A stretch of DNA of 64,000 bases from Nocardioides sp. BP30 (GTDB lineage: Bacteria; Actinomycetota; Actinomycetes; Propionibacteriales; Nocardioidaceae). Under the pieces are notes generated by a model that saw nothing but the letters and a program-made list of their open reading frames with translations, did no database searches and was not told where the DNA came from. Positions within the stretch are counted from its first letter, which is position 1, and every line of letters starts with the position of its first letter. The stretch is taken from assembly GCF_029873215.1 (NCBI RefSeq), contig NZ_CP123620.1, forward strand, positions 1,674,001-1,738,000, in the 5' to 3' direction. This document shows positions 17,909-26,705 of the stretch, one piece after another. The position numbers and the translations under genes are program-made.

Positions 17909-17936
17909 CGCCGGCCCCGCTCGGCTGACGCCGAGG
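17906..17936 (+). repeat. 20-bp tandem repeat starting on the proS stop codon, with terminator-like hairpin
   Basis: The proS TGA (17906) opens a unit beginning TGACGCCG. The same eight bases recur 20 bp later at 17926, and the longer match CGGCTGACGCCG is at 17902-17913 and 17922-17933. The second copy forms a hairpin CTCGGC-TGAC-GCCGAG (17920-17935) that could end proS transcription. Confidence 0.6.
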
Positions 17937-18199
17937 GATTTGCAACTTTGTGCAGTGCACAGAGGTGAACCGGCTGCACCCTTCCGCGGCACCGCTGCTC
18001 CTTGCACAATTATGCATGCGGGGCGACGCAGATCCCCCACACTCCGAAGTCGGCGGAGCTCCGCCAGGCCCACGTGTCCAGGCCTGAGATGGCGCTCGCG
18101 CGCCGGTTGGCCCCGGGGGACGTCTCGGGAGTTCCTCGTGGCCAACCGACGCGCGAGCCTCGCGTTCGTGCCCCGATCGGTGGGCCGCGCGGCGATCGC
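17937..18199. other. Non-coding convergent region with a long inverted repeat
   Basis: About 260 bp lie between proS and the DUF4439 gene, which point toward each other. Bases 17939-18020 are locally AT-richer and full of TGCA/GTGCA words. Bases 18094-18158 form an inverted repeat with arms 18094-18112 and 18140-18158 (18 of 19 positions pair) around a 27-base loop. No supported gene, RNA family or mobile element was seen here. Confidence 0.5.
18094..18158. repeat. 19-bp inverted repeat, 27-base loop
   Basis: Arms 18094-18112 and 18140-18158 pair at 18 of 19 positions. They could act as a terminator for the DUF4439 pair and proS, or be a copy of a dispersed palindromic element. There is no T-tract. 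Confidence 0.6.
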
Positions 18200-18619
18200 T
18201 CAGACGATGCCGGGCAGGTCGGACGGCTTGCCGCCGAAGCCGAGTTGCCGTACGGCGGTGGCGCTCAGCCAGCCGATCGACCGGGTGCGGTCCGACCCCG
18301 TGGTAGCCGCGACCAGGTCGCCGTACCCGACAGCCGAGGCCTGCTCGAGGGCGAGCGCCGCCGCGCTGACCCCGGCCGACGTGCCGAGGCCGGCGGGCAG
18401 GTCGTAGGCGGGTGCGGCGCCCGGGGGAGCGATGTCACCCAGGGCCGCCAGTCGCTCGGCCAACGCGTCGCGGGCCGCCCGGTGGAAGTCGTAGGAGGCG
18501 CGCAGCGCGTCGGCGAGCGCGCCGGGTGACGTACGGGTGCTCAAGGCGGCGAGCACGTAGACAGCCGCGTGCTCGGCCGCCAGCGCGGTGCGCAGCCGCG
18601 CGACCAGGGTGTCGCTCAT
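18200..18619 (-). CDS. DUF4439 ferritin-like domain protein
   Basis: A 139-residue, almost entirely helical protein beginning MSDTLVARLRTALAAEHAAVYVLAALS. The spaced EHAA and YDFHRAARDAL motifs are the carboxylate and His positions expected in a ferritin-like four-helix bundle, and the actinobacterial family is catalogued as DUF4439. A di-iron centre is plausible but not shown. Its start overlaps the upstream lipoprotein gene by four bases, so both are co-translated. A homologous gene (Rv2844) lies near proS in Mycobacterium, which supports real synteny. Confidence 0.75.
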   Translation of the reverse strand: MSDTLVARLRTALAAEHAAVYVLAALSTRTSPGALADALRASYDFHRAARDALAERLAALGDIAPPGAAPAYDLPAGLGTSAGVSAAALALEQASAVGYGDLVAATTGSDRTRSIGWLSATAVRQLGFGGKPSDLPGIV

Positions 18620-19110
18620 GCCGCAGCACCTGCGGTGCGTTGCGCGATCGCCGCGCTCATCGCGCCCAGGAGCCGGGCCAGGTCGCCGTCCTGCGCGGAC
18701 GCGGCCCGAGCTACCAGCGCGGCGGCGAGGGCGCGCTCGCGGGCATCGACCGCCGCGAGCAGGGGCCCGGCACCGAGGGCGACGGCGGACCCGGCGGCGG
18801 ACGCGGCGTCGAGCGCCTGCAGGTGACGAGCGTGCATGCGGACCAGATCCGCGATCAGCGGGTCGGCCTCCCGATGGGGGAGCAGCGAGGCACGCAGGTC
18901 AGCGATCGCCCGTACGGCGTCGTCGACGAGGGGCTGGTCGGGATTGGCGGGGGCCGGAGGGGTGCTGCGCGGAGCCCGCAGCCGGTCCGCCCCGGAGTCG
19001 AGCCGGTCCTCGACCTGGTCACGCGAACAGCCGCTGAGCAGCAGGGCCAGCGGCGCCGCTGCCAGGCCCAGGGTCGCCCGCCGGGACAGGGCGGAGGGGG
19101 GCGGCGTCAC
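18616..19110 (-). CDS. Small alpha-helical lipoprotein partner of the DUF4439 protein
   Basis: A 164-residue protein. SRRATLGLAAAPLALLLSGC near the start has a twin-arginine-like pair, a hydrophobic core and a lipobox (LSGC), so a membrane-anchored exported product is expected, possibly Tat-dependent. The remainder is Ala/Asp/Arg-rich and helical (HREADPLIADLVRMHARHLQ, ARERALAAALVARAA), again resembling a ferritin-like bundle. GTG 19110 is chosen because a -10 TAGGCT ends 7 bp upstream and the signal peptide begins shortly after. The two genes may form an envelope-associated pair. Function is unknown. Confidence 0.75.
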   Translation of the reverse strand: MTPPPSALSRRATLGLAAAPLALLLSGCSRDQVEDRLDSGADRLRAPRSTPPAPANPDQPLVDDAVRAIADLRASLLPHREADPLIADLVRMHARHLQALDAASAAGSAVALGAGPLLAAVDARERALAAALVARAASAQDGDLARLLGAMSAAIAQRTAGAAA

Positions 19111-19117
19111 GCCGTCG

Positions 19118-19123
19118 AGCCTA
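19118..19123 (-). promoter_or_regulatory. -10 hexamer TAGGCT, leaderless lipoprotein start
   Basis: TAGGCT on the minus strand ends 7 bp before the GTG at 19110. Confidence 0.55.
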
Positions 19124-19148
19124 GCGGTCGCACCCCCTGCGGACCCGG

Positions 19149-19154
19149 TAGGGT
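19149..19154 (+). promoter_or_regulatory. -10 hexamer TAGGGT of the rimP-nusA operon
   Basis: TAGGGT lies 46 bp before the rimP ATG, giving a leader of about 40 bases that contains the GGGAGGG ribosome-binding site. Confidence 0.45.
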
Positions 19155-19200
19155 GATGCCTCACAACTGCACCCCACAACAGGATCGGGAGGGATGACCC

Positions 19201-19686
19201 ATGAGTGGACCCGGCGCGACCCCGTCGCGGATCGAAGCCGCCCTCGCCGACCAGCTGCGAGCCCTGGGCCTCGACATCGAGGCGATCGAGCTCACCCCGG
19301 CCGGCAAGCGGCGCGTGCTGCGGATCGCCGTGGACAAGGACGGCGGGCTCACCCTGGACGACGTCGCGGACGCGACCCGTACGATCAACGAGATCCTCGA
19401 CGACCCGGCCAACGCGAGCGTGATGGGCGAGCTGCCCTACACCCTCGAGGTGACCTCGCGCGGCGTCGACCGGCCGCTGACCCTGCCGCGACACTGGCGG
19501 CGCAACCGGGGTCGCCTGGTCAAGGTCACGCTGGTCGAGGGCGGCGCGGTGACCGGCCGGATCGGTGGGTCCGACGAGGACAAGGTCACCCTCGAGATCG
19601 AGGGTGAGGAGCGGCCGGTGGCGTACGCGGACATCGCGAAGGCGCTGGTGCAGATCGAGTTCAAGAAGATCGAGGAAGACGACTGA
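19201..19686 (+). CDS. rimP: Ribosome maturation factor RimP
   Basis: A 161-residue cytoplasmic factor for 30S subunit maturation. The N-terminal alpha/beta domain holds [21 protein letters not shown] and [17 protein letters not shown]. The Sm-like C-terminal half contains [15 protein letters not shown], the family's best-conserved motif. GGGAGGG precedes the ATG at 19201; an ATG at 19194 is out of frame. It heads the rimP-nusA-ylxR-infB-rbfA-truB set and overlaps nusA by one base. Confidence 0.96.
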   Translation: MSGPGATPSRIEAALADQLRALGLDIEAIELTPAGKRRVLRIAVDKDGGLTLDDVADATRTINEILDDPANASVMGELPYTLEVTSRGVDRPLTLPRHWRRNRGRLVKVTLVEGGAVTGRIGGSDEDKVTLEIEGEERPVAYADIAKALVQIEFKKIEEDD

Positions 19687-20663
19687 TGGACATCGACCTG
19701 AGCATCCTGCGCATGCTGGAGCGGGAGCGCGAGATCTCCTTCGACGTGCTCGTCGAGGCGATCGAGCAGGGCCTGCTCACGGCCTACCACAAGAGCGCGG
19801 GCGCCCAGCAGCGTGCGCGCGTCGAGCTGGACCGCAAGAGCGGGCACGTGCGCGTCCTGGCCGCGGAGCTCGACGACGAGGGCAACCAGATCGGCGAGTA
19901 CGACGACACGCCCGACGGCTTCGGTCGCATCGCCGCCACCACGGCGCGGCAGATCGTGCTCCAGCGCCTGCGCGACGCCGAGGACGAGGTGCGGTTCGGC
20001 GAGTTCTCCGGCAAGGAGGGCGACATCGTCTCCGGGGTGATCCAGCAGGGCCGCAACCCCGACGACGTGATGGTCGATCTCGGCAAGCTGGAGGCGCTGC
20101 TCCCGGTCAGCGAGCGCGTCCCCGGTGAGCGCTACGAGCACGGCACCCGGATCAAGTGCCTGGTGATGAGCGTGCGCAAGGGCATGCGCGGTCCGCAGAT
20201 CACGCTCTCGCGCAGCCACCCCAACCTGGTCAAGAAGCTGTTCGCGTTCGAGGTCCCCGAGATCGCCGACGGGTCGGTGGAGATCGCCGCCATCGCGCGC
20301 GAGGCCGGCCATCGCACCAAGATCGCGGTGCGGGCCACCGCACCGGGCGTCAACGCCAAGGGCGCCTGCATCGGTCCCATGGGCCAGCGCGTCCGACAGA
20401 TCATGACCGAGCTGCACGGCGAGAAGATCGACATCGTGGACTGGTCGGAGGACCCCGCGGCGATGGTCGCCAGCGCGCTCTCGCCGGCCCGGGTGAACTC
20501 GGTCGAGATCGTCGATGCGGCCACCAAGTCCGCGCGCGTCGTCGTACCCGACTACCAGCTCTCGCTGGCCATCGGCAAGGAGGGACAGAACGCCCGCCTG
20601 GCCGCTCGGCTGACCGGTTGGCGCATCGACATCCGCAGCGACGAGGAGGGCGCCGGGGCCTGA
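19686..20663 (+). CDS. nusA: Transcription termination/antitermination factor NusA
   Basis: A 325-residue RNA polymerase-binding factor. Residues 1-~115 are the N-terminal domain ([20 protein letters not shown]). Next come an S1 domain ([20 protein letters not shown]) and two KH domains ([18 protein letters not shown], and [20 protein letters not shown] near the end). The acidic repeats found at the C-terminus in Escherichia coli are absent, as usual in actinobacteria. The ATG overlaps the rimP stop codon (ATGA), which couples the two. A hairpin follows before ylxR. Confidence 0.96.
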   Translation: MDIDLSILRMLEREREISFDVLVEAIEQGLLTAYHKSAGAQQRARVELDRKSGHVRVLAAELDDEGNQIGEYDDTPDGFGRIAATTARQIVLQRLRDAEDEVRFGEFSGKEGDIVSGVIQQGRNPDDVMVDLGKLEALLPVSERVPGERYEHGTRIKCLVMSVRKGMRGPQITLSRSHPNLVKKLFAFEVPEIADGSVEIAAIAREAGHRTKIAVRATAPGVNAKGACIGPMGQRVRQIMTELHGEKIDIVDWSEDPAAMVASALSPARVNSVEIVDAATKSARVVVPDYQLSLAIGKEGQNARLAARLTGWRIDIRSDEEGAGA

Positions 20664-20681
20664 GCGGCCCCGGCAGCACCC

Positions 20682-20712
20682 CCGAACCGGGGCCACGGCG
20701 GTCCCGGTTCGG
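20682..20712 (+). terminator. Hairpin between nusA and ylxR (attenuator/terminator)
   Basis: Arms 20682-20691 and 20703-20712 pair perfectly over 10 bp (CCGAACCGGG and its complement) with an 11-base loop. The hairpin lies directly upstream of the ylxR -10 element, so it may reduce readthrough into infB. Confidence 0.55.
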
Positions 20713-20732
20713 TATCGGCTGGCCCGAAGCGG

Positions 20733-20738
20733 TAGAGT
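20733..20738 (+). promoter_or_regulatory. -10 hexamer TAGAGT upstream of ylxR
   Basis: TAGAGT ends 9 bp before the GTG at 20748. This suggests a second, internal promoter for ylxR-infB. Confidence 0.45.
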
Positions 20739-20747
20739 TTCTCCTCG

Positions 20748-21074
20748 GTGGCACTCCCTGACGACACGATCATGCCCGGACCCGTCCGGACGTGCGTGGG
20801 TTGTCGGGTCCGGGCCGCCAAACGCGAGTTGTTGCGGGTGAGCGTGGGTCTCGTGGGCGGCCGGAAGGCCGTCCTCCCTGATCCGACGGGCACCGCACCC
20901 GGCCGCGGGGCGCATCTGCACCCCAGCACCGAGTGTTACGACCTCGCGGTACGGCGCAAGGCGTTCCCCCGAGCACTGCGGTGCGAGGGCGGGATCAGTG
21001 CGGCGGCCGTGGGTGAGTACCTCGACTCGACGACCGTGATGGATCCGACCAGGAACTGGAGCAACAGCTCATGA
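20748..21074 (+). CDS. YlxR-family RNA-binding protein (DUF448)
   Basis: A 108-residue basic protein. [18 protein letters not shown] is the YlxR signature, and [27 protein letters not shown] completes the short alpha/beta fold with a basic surface. YlxR proteins sit between nusA and infB in most Gram-positive bacteria. They have been linked to RNA binding and, in Bacillus, to transcriptional control, but the biochemical role remains unsettled. The GTG start lies close to a -10 hexamer. A 108-bp spacer with three ATGAG words separates it from infB. Confidence 0.9.
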   Translation: MALPDDTIMPGPVRTCVGCRVRAAKRELLRVSVGLVGGRKAVLPDPTGTAPGRGAHLHPSTECYDLAVRRKAFPRALRCEGGISAAAVGEYLDSTTVMDPTRNWSNSS

Positions 21075-21182
21075 GCACTCGATGAGTATCTCGCGATGAG
21101 CCCCCTCCGCTGTTCACACAGCAACAACCACTAACGGTCTCGAGGAACACCCGACCCGGGTCTTGAGGCCAGAAGGAGAATT

Positions 21183-24104
21183 GTGGCCAAGACCCGAGTT
21201 TCCGAACTCGCGAAGCAGTACGGCATCACCAGCAAGGAAGCGCTGGAGAAGCTGAGCGCTATCGGCGAGTTCGCCAAGACTGCCTCCTCCAGCATCGAGC
21301 TGCCGGCGGTGAAGAAGTTCGAGGCGACGTACGCCGCCGAGCTGTCCCAGCAGGCACCGGAGAAGCCGAAGGCTGCGCCGGCGCCTGCCGCCACGCCGGC
21401 CGAGAAGCCGGCCGAGAAGGTCGCCGACAAGCCTGCCGACAAGCCCGCTGAGGCGGCGCAGCCGGCACCGGCCCCCGCGGCCTCCGAGCGGCCCGCTTCG
21501 GCGCCGTCCGCCCCGGCGGCCGCGGCCCCGTCGGCGCCGTCCGCCCCGGCAGGCCCGCGCCCGGGCCCCAAGCCGGGCCCTCGCGCCGAGGCCCCCGCGC
21601 CTGCGGCACCCAAGCCCACCCCGGCCACGCCGGCGGCGCCCGCCGCGTCGGCCGGGTCGGCTAGCCCGGCCAGGCCGGCGCCCAAGGCGCCGTCCCCGAA
21701 GGCTCCCTCGCCGGGCCCGCGTCCCGTCGGCCGACCCGGCGCGCCGCGCCCGGGCAACAACCCGTTCTCCTCCAGCCAGGGCATGGGCCGTCGGCCCGCT
21801 GCGCCCGGGCCGCGTGATGGTGGTGCCGGTGCACCGACGAGCGGTACGCCGGGCGACCAGCGCCCGCCGCGTCCGCCGGCGGCTCGTGACGGTGGCGCCG
21901 CGCCGCGTCCGGGCATGCCGCGTCCCAACCCGGCGATGATGCCGAAGTCGCCGGCCGCCTTCGGGTCCCGCCCCGGTGGGGCCCCCGGCCGTCCCGGAGC
22001 TCCGGGTCGCCCGGGTCCGGGCGGTGCCGGTCGTCCCGGCGGCGCCCCCGGTCGCGGTGGTGCTCCCGGCGGTGGCGGTAACCGCTTCGGTGCTCCGGCC
22101 GGTGCCGGCGCCGGTGGTCCCGCCGGCGGTGGTCGTCCCGGTGGCGGCGGTGGCCGTCCCGGTCAGCGCGGCTCCACCCAGGGCGCCTTCGGTCGTCCCG
22201 GTGGTCCCTCGCGCCGTGGCCGCAAGTCGAAGCGGGCCCGTCGCCAGGAGTTCGAGGCCATGGAGGCCCCGACGATCGGCGGCATCCGCGTCCGCAAGGG
22301 CAACGGCGAGACCGTTCGCCTGCCGCGCGGCGCCTCGCTGACCGACTTCGCCGAGAAGATCAACGTCGACGCCGCTCAGCTCGTCCAGATGCTGTTCAGC
22401 CTGGGCGAGATGGTGACCGCCACCCAGTCCGTGGGCGACGAGACCCTCGAGCTGCTCGGCGAGGAGCTCAACTACGTGGTGCAGGTCGTCTCGCCCGAGG
22501 ACGAGGACCGCGAGCTGCTCGAGTCCTTCGACATCGAGTTCGGCGAGGACGAGGGCGACGAGTCCGAGTGGGTCGTGCGCCCGCCGGTCGTGACCGTGAT
22601 GGGTCACGTCGACCACGGTAAGACCAAGCTGCTCGACGCGCTGCGCAACGCGAACGTGGTCGCGGGCGAGGCCGGTGGCATCACCCAGCACATCGGTGCC
22701 TACCAGGTCACCACCGAGGTCGGTGGCGAGGACCGCAAGATCACCTTCATCGACACCCCGGGTCACGAGGCGTTCACCGCCATGCGTGCCCGCGGTTCGC
22801 AGTCCTCCGACATCGCGGTCCTGGTGGTCGCGGCGGACGACGGCGTGATGCCGCAGACGGTCGAGGCGCTCAACCACGCCAAGGCCGCCGGCGTCCCGAT
22901 CGTGGTCGCTGTCAACAAGATCGACAAGCCGGAGGCGGACCCCACCAAGGTCCGCGGCCAGCTGACCGAGTACGGCCTGGTGCCCGAGGAGTACGGCGGC
23001 GACGCGATGTTCGTCGACGTCTCGGCGAAGTCGAACCTCAACCTCGACAAGCTCCTCGAGGCCATCGTCCTGACGGCCGACGCCTCGCTCGACCTGCGGG
23101 CCAACCCGACGCAGGACGCCCAGGGTCTGGTCATCGAGGCCCACCTGGACCGCGGTCGCGGTCCGGTGGCCACGGTGCTGGTCCAGCGCGGCACCCTGCG
23201 GGTGGGCGACTCGATCGTCGCCGGCCCGGCCTTCGGCCGTGTCCGAGCGATGCTCGACGAGTACGGCAACGAGCTGTCCGAGGCCATGCCGGCCCGGCCG
23301 GCGATGGTGCTGGGCCTGTCGGCGGTCCCGGGTGCGGGGCAGAACTTCCTGGTCGTCGAGGACGACCGGATGGCCCGCCAGATCGCCGAGAAGCGCGAGG
23401 CGCGCGAGCGTGCTGCCATGCAGGCCAAGCGCCGCGTCCGCCGTACGCTCGAGGACTTCATGGCCTCCATGGAGAAGGGCGAGAGCCAGGAGCTCAACCT
23501 CATCCTCAAGGGCGATGTGTCCGGCTCGGTCGAGGCGCTCGAGGACGCCCTGTCGAAGATCGACGTGGGCGGCGACGAGGTCTCCATCCGCGTCATCGAC
23601 CGTGGTGTCGGTGCGATCACCGAGACCAACGTCGACCTGGCCGCCGCCTCCGACGCCATCATCATCGGCTTCAACGTCCGCCCGCAGGGCAAGGCGACCG
23701 AGATGGCCGAGAAGGAGGGCGTGGAGATCCGGTACTACACCGTCATCTACCAGGCCATCGAGGAGATCGAGGCAGCGCTCAAGGGCATGCTCAAGCCGGA
23801 GTACGAGGAGCGGACCCTGGGCCAGGCGGAGATCCGCGCGATCTTCCGCAGCTCCCGGGTCGGCAACATCGCCGGTTGCTACGTCACCAACGGCCTCATC
23901 CGGCGCAACGCCAAGGTCAGGGTCATCCGCGACGGGAAGACCGTCGCCGACAACCTCGACCTGGCCTCGCTCAAGCGGGAGAAGGACGACGCCGCCGAGG
24001 TCCGCGAGGGCTTCGAGTGCGGTCTGGTGCTGCGCAACTTCCAGGACATCAAGGAAGGCGACGTCGTCGAGGCCTTCGAGATGGTCGAGATTCCGCGGAG
24101 CTGA
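21183..24104 (+). CDS. infB: Translation initiation factor IF-2
   Basis: A 973-residue GTPase that brings initiator tRNA to the 30S subunit. The N-terminal IF2N motif ([19 protein letters not shown]) is followed by about 300 residues of Ala/Pro/Lys- then Gly/Arg/Pro-rich linker, usual in high-GC actinobacteria. The G domain has GHVDHGKT (474-481), DTPGHEAF and NKID. Domains II to IV follow, ending [24 protein letters not shown] 21183 follows AAGGAG with 4 bases of spacing. The linker explains the strong composition bias at 21,350-22,240; no frameshift is seen. Confidence 0.97.
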   Translation: MAKTRVSELAKQYGITSKEALEKLSAIGEFAKTASSSIELPAVKKFEATYAAELSQQAPEKPKAAPAPAATPAEKPAEKVADKPADKPAEAAQPAPAPAASERPASAPSAPAAAAPSAPSAPAGPRPGPKPGPRAEAPAPAAPKPTPATPAAPAASAGSASPARPAPKAPSPKAPSPGPRPVGRPGAPRPGNNPFSSSQGMGRRPAAPGPRDGGAGAPTSGTPGDQRPPRPPAARDGGAAPRPGMPRPNPAMMPKSPAAFGSRPGGAPGRPGAPGRPGPGGAGRPGGAPGRGGAPGGGGNRFGAPAGAGAGGPAGGGRPGGGGGRPGQRGSTQGAFGRPGGPSRRGRKSKRARRQEFEAMEAPTIGGIRVRKGNGETVRLPRGASLTDFAEKINVDAAQLVQMLFSLGEMVTATQSVGDETLELLGEELNYVVQVVSPEDEDRELLESFDIEFGEDEGDESEWVVRPPVVTVMGHVDHGKTKLLDALRNANVVAGEAGGITQHIGAYQVTTEVGGEDRKITFIDTPGHEAFTAMRARGSQSSDIAVLVVAADDGVMPQTVEALNHAKAAGVPIVVAVNKIDKPEADPTKVRGQLTEYGLVPEEYGGDAMFVDVSAKSNLNLDKLLEAIVLTADASLDLRANPTQDAQGLVIEAHLDRGRGPVATVLVQRGTLRVGDSIVAGPAFGRVRAMLDEYGNELSEAMPARPAMVLGLSAVPGAGQNFLVVEDDRMARQIAEKREARERAAMQAKRRVRRTLEDFMASMEKGESQELNLILKGDVSGSVEALEDALSKIDVGGDEVSIRVIDRGVGAITETNVDLAAASDAIIIGFNVRPQGKATEMAEKEGVEIRYYTVIYQAIEEIEAALKGMLKPEYEERTLGQAEIRAIFRSSRVGNIAGCYVTNGLIRRNAKVRVIRDGKTVADNLDLASLKREKDDAAEVREGFECGLVLRNFQDIKEGDVVEAFEMVEIPRS

Positions 24105-24113
24105 TCAACGCCG

Positions 24114-24222
24114 AGAGGTCAGTTTCTGTGGGTCGAGTGGTCACCAAGTGCCACGATGATCTGCAGGAACTGACCTCTTGCCGCGCCGAAACTGACTTCT
24201 CGACCCGCAAGAAGTGACCTCT
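24114..24222. repeat. 22-bp-period repeat cluster between infB and rbfA (3 direct + 1 inverted copy)
   Basis: On the minus strand three adjacent 22-bp units, 24201-24222, 24179-24200 and 24157-24178, start AGAGGTCACTTCTTG, AGAAGTCAGTTTCGG and AGAGGTCAGTTCCTG. A fourth unit on the plus strand, 24114-24135, starts AGAGGTCAGTTTCTG. The inverted pair can form a hairpin with an 11-bp uninterrupted stem. The cluster fills most of the 135-bp spacer and leaves the rbfA ribosome-binding site free. Confidence 0.8.
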
Positions 24223-24239
24223 CAACGAGGAGAAGAGAC

Positions 24240-24719
24240 ATGAGCAACCCGCGCGTGCGCAAGATCGCCGACCGGATCAAGGTGATCGTCGCGCAGATGC
24301 TGGAGCGCCGGATCAAGGACCCGCGGCTCGGCTTCACCACCGTCACCGACGTGCGGGTGTCGGGGGACACCCAGCAGGCGACCGTGTTCTACACCGTCCT
24401 GGGCGCTGACACTCCCGCCGAGCTCGCCGGGACGGCCACAGCACTGGAGTCGGCCAAGGGGCTGATCCGCTCGGAGGTCGCCAAGCAGCTGGGGATGCGG
24501 CACGCCCCGTCGCTGGAGTTCGTCCACGACGCGCTGCCCGAGACCGCCCGCCACCTCGACGAGGTGCTGGCCAAGGCGCGCGCGCAGGACGAGGCGGTGG
24601 CGGCATCGCGGGGCAGCGACTACGCCGGCGGCGAGGACCCGTACAAGAAGCCGCGCGAGGAGGAAGACCTCGACGACTGGGACGACGGGGATGAGGCCGA
24701 CCAGGGGGACGACGACTGA
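24240..24719 (+). CDS. rbfA: 30S ribosome-binding factor A
   Basis: A 159-residue protein of the KH-like RbfA fold needed for late 16S maturation. The conserved core is [46 protein letters not shown] and [13 protein letters not shown]. An acidic tail ([17 protein letters not shown]) follows, as in many actinobacterial forms. GAGGAG lies 9-14 bases before the ATG. Its stop codon overlaps the truB ATG by one base, so the oligoribonuclease-type nrnA gene often found between them in actinobacteria is absent here. Confidence 0.96.
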   Translation: MSNPRVRKIADRIKVIVAQMLERRIKDPRLGFTTVTDVRVSGDTQQATVFYTVLGADTPAELAGTATALESAKGLIRSEVAKQLGMRHAPSLEFVHDALPETARHLDEVLAKARAQDEAVAASRGSDYAGGEDPYKKPREEEDLDDWDDGDEADQGDDD

Positions 24720-25606
24720 TGCCCGCCGAGTCCGGCCTGGTCGTCGTCGACAAGGCCGGCGGGATGACGTCGCACGACGTGGTCGCCCGGGTCCGCCGAC
24801 TGGCCGGCACCCGCAAGGTCGGCCACGCCGGCACGCTCGACCCGATGGCCACCGGCGTCCTGATCGTGGGTGTGGAGCGGGCGACCCGGCTCCTCGGGCA
24901 CCTCATGCTCACCGAGAAGAGGTACGACGCGACGGTGCGCCTCGGCGTCACCACGAGCACCGACGACGCCGAGGGCGAGTTCGTCGGGATGTGGAGCACC
25001 GCCACCCTCGACGAGGACCAGGTCAGGGCCGCGTTCGCCGAGCAGGTCGGTGACCTGCTGCAGGTGCCGAGCGCCGTCAGCGCGATCAAGGTCGACGGCA
25101 AGCGGGCCTACCAGCGGGTGCGCGAGGGCGAGCAGGTGGAGCTGAAGGCACGGCCGGTCAAGGTCCACGAGCTCGTGGTGCACCGGCTGCGTCGCGACCG
25201 CGGCGGCCCCGGCGGGGAGCTGTACGTCGACGTCGACGTCTCGGTGCGCTGCTCCAGCGGGACCTACATCCGTGCGATCGCGCGCGACGTGGGCCAGTCC
25301 CTCGGCGTGGGCGGGCACCTGACAGCGCTGCGTCGTACGGCCGTCGGCCCCTACGGCCTCGAGGTCGCCCACACGCTGGAGAAGCTGTCGGAGGACTTCG
25401 CCGTGCTCCCGCTCGCAGCGGCGGCACGACGCGCGTTCCCGGTGCTCGAGCTCACCGAGGAGCAGGCGCAGGAGGTGCGTTACGGCCGGCCGCTCAAGCT
25501 CGGCCTGGAGCACCTCAGCGCCGTGTTCGCCCCCGACGGCGAGTTCCTCGCGCTCTACGAGCCGGCCGGCGCCGTACGGGCGAAGCCGACGGCCGTCTTC
25601 GTCTGA
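24719..25606 (+). CDS. truB: tRNA pseudouridine(55) synthase
   Basis: A 295-residue enzyme that makes pseudouridine 55 in the tRNA T-loop. GLVVVDKAGGMTSHDVV opens the fold. KVGHAGTLDPMATGVLIV contains the catalytic Asp in the GTLDP motif, and RCSSGTYIRAIARDVGQSLG is the second family signature. The C-terminal ~60 residues resemble a PUA-like domain. It is co-translated with rbfA. The next gene, ribF, has its own promoter. Confidence 0.96.
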   Translation: MPAESGLVVVDKAGGMTSHDVVARVRRLAGTRKVGHAGTLDPMATGVLIVGVERATRLLGHLMLTEKRYDATVRLGVTTSTDDAEGEFVGMWSTATLDEDQVRAAFAEQVGDLLQVPSAVSAIKVDGKRAYQRVREGEQVELKARPVKVHELVVHRLRRDRGGPGGELYVDVDVSVRCSSGTYIRAIARDVGQSLGVGGHLTALRRTAVGPYGLEVAHTLEKLSEDFAVLPLAAAARRAFPVLELTEEQAQEVRYGRPLKLGLEHLSAVFAPDGEFLALYEPAGAVRAKPTAVFV

Positions 25607-25662
25607 GCGGGCCGGCGTCCCGACGGTGGCACGGCGGGTGAACCGGGCCTGGCGGGGTCGTC

Positions 25663-25668
25663 TAGGGT
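25663..25668 (+). promoter_or_regulatory. -10 hexamer TAGGGT, leaderless ribF start
   Basis: TAGGGT ends 7 bp before the GTG at 25676 and 10 bp before the GTG at 25679. It favours the former as start codon. Confidence 0.55.
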
Positions 25669-25675
25669 GATCCTC

Positions 25676-26611
25676 GTGGTGAAGCTGTGGCGAAGCCTCT
25701 CCGAGGTGCCCGAGGACCTGGGTCGCACCGCTGTCGTCATCGGCAACTTCGACGGCGTCCATCGCGGCCACCAGCACGTCGTACGGCGCGCCCACGAGCT
25801 GGCTGCCGAGCGGGACCTGACCCTGGTCGCGGTCACCTTCGCGCCGCACCCGATGGCCGTGCTGCGGCCCGAGCACGCGCCGGTCATGCTGACCACCCTG
25901 GAGCAGCGTGCCGAGCTGCTCGCCGACGCCGGGGCCGACGCCGTGCTGGCACTGCCCTTCGATCGGGACGTGGCGGCCTGGACGCCCGACGAGTTCGCCG
26001 AGCGGGTCCTGGTCAGCCGGCTGCACGCGGCCGTCGTGGTGGTGGGCGCCAACTTCCGCTACGGCAACCGCGCCGCCGGCGACGTGGCGTGCCTGAGCGA
26101 CTACGGGGCCCAGCACGACTTCGTCGTGGAGGGCATCGCGCTCGACGGCGGTCCGCAGGTGTGGTCGTCGACGTACGTGCGGACCTGCCTGGCATCGGGT
26201 GACGTCGCGGGTGCGGCCGAGGCGCTCGGCCGGCCCTACAGCATCCGCGGCGTGGTCGTGAAGGGCGATCAGCGCGGACGCGAGCTGGGCTACCCGACAG
26301 CCAACGTGCCGGCCACCGGGGCATGCGCTGTCCCGCCGGACGGCGTCTACGCCGGGTGGCTGACCCGGCGCGACACCGGCGAGACGTTCCCCGCGGCGAT
26401 CAGCGTGGGCACCAATCCGACCTTCGACGGGGTGGTGGGTCGTCGCGTCGAGTCCTACGTGTTGGACCGCACCGACCTGGACCTGTACGGCGTCGAGGTC
26501 GACGTCGCCTTCGCCGAGCACCTGCGCGGCATGGTCGCGTTCGAGTCGATCGACGCGCTGATCGCGCAGATGGGTGCCGACGTCGACCGCACCCGCGCCC
26601 TGCTGGACTGA
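25676..26611 (+). CDS. ribF: Bifunctional riboflavin kinase/FAD synthetase
   Basis: A ~311-residue enzyme that makes FMN and then FAD. The N-terminal nucleotidyltransferase domain has VVIGNFDGVHRGHQHVV (the HxGH-type ATP site) and WSSTYVRTCLASGDV. The C-terminal riboflavin kinase domain begins near residue 185 with GVVVKGDQRGRELGYPTANV, containing the PTAN motif for flavin and ATP-Mg binding. Three in-frame GTG codons (25667, 25676, 25679) are possible starts; 25676 is preferred from the -10 spacing. It lies downstream of truB as in most actinobacteria. Confidence 0.95.
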   Translation: MVKLWRSLSEVPEDLGRTAVVIGNFDGVHRGHQHVVRRAHELAAERDLTLVAVTFAPHPMAVLRPEHAPVMLTTLEQRAELLADAGADAVLALPFDRDVAAWTPDEFAERVLVSRLHAAVVVVGANFRYGNRAAGDVACLSDYGAQHDFVVEGIALDGGPQVWSSTYVRTCLASGDVAGAAEALGRPYSIRGVVVKGDQRGRELGYPTANVPATGACAVPPDGVYAGWLTRRDTGETFPAAISVGTNPTFDGVVGRRVESYVLDRTDLDLYGVEVDVAFAEHLRGMVAFESIDALIAQMGADVDRTRALLD

Positions 26612-26693
26612 GGCCGACCGGCCGCTTCGCCGTCAGGGTCCGTTCAGGCTGCGTGCCGCCGGCCGCGGTGGGGGAGCATCACCGGGTCCCGGT

Positions 26694-26699
26694 TAGGGT
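26694..26699 (+). promoter_or_regulatory. -10 hexamer TAGGGT, leaderless start
   Basis: TAGGGT ends 6 bp before the GTG at 26706. Confidence 0.55.
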
Positions 26700-26705
26700 T
26701 CGCCC

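Noticed and set aside
17940..18529. Plus-strand frames in the region after proS
   Set aside because: They have no ribosome-binding site or -10, no recognisable domain, and run antisense to the DUF4439 gene.
21071..21100. Three ATGAG words between ylxR and infB as a leader peptide or control element
   Set aside because: No open frame with a ribosome-binding site results, and the words are irregularly spaced.
21350..22240. Strong composition shift suggesting foreign DNA
   Set aside because: It is the Ala/Pro- and Gly/Arg-rich linker of IF-2, normal for actinobacteria.
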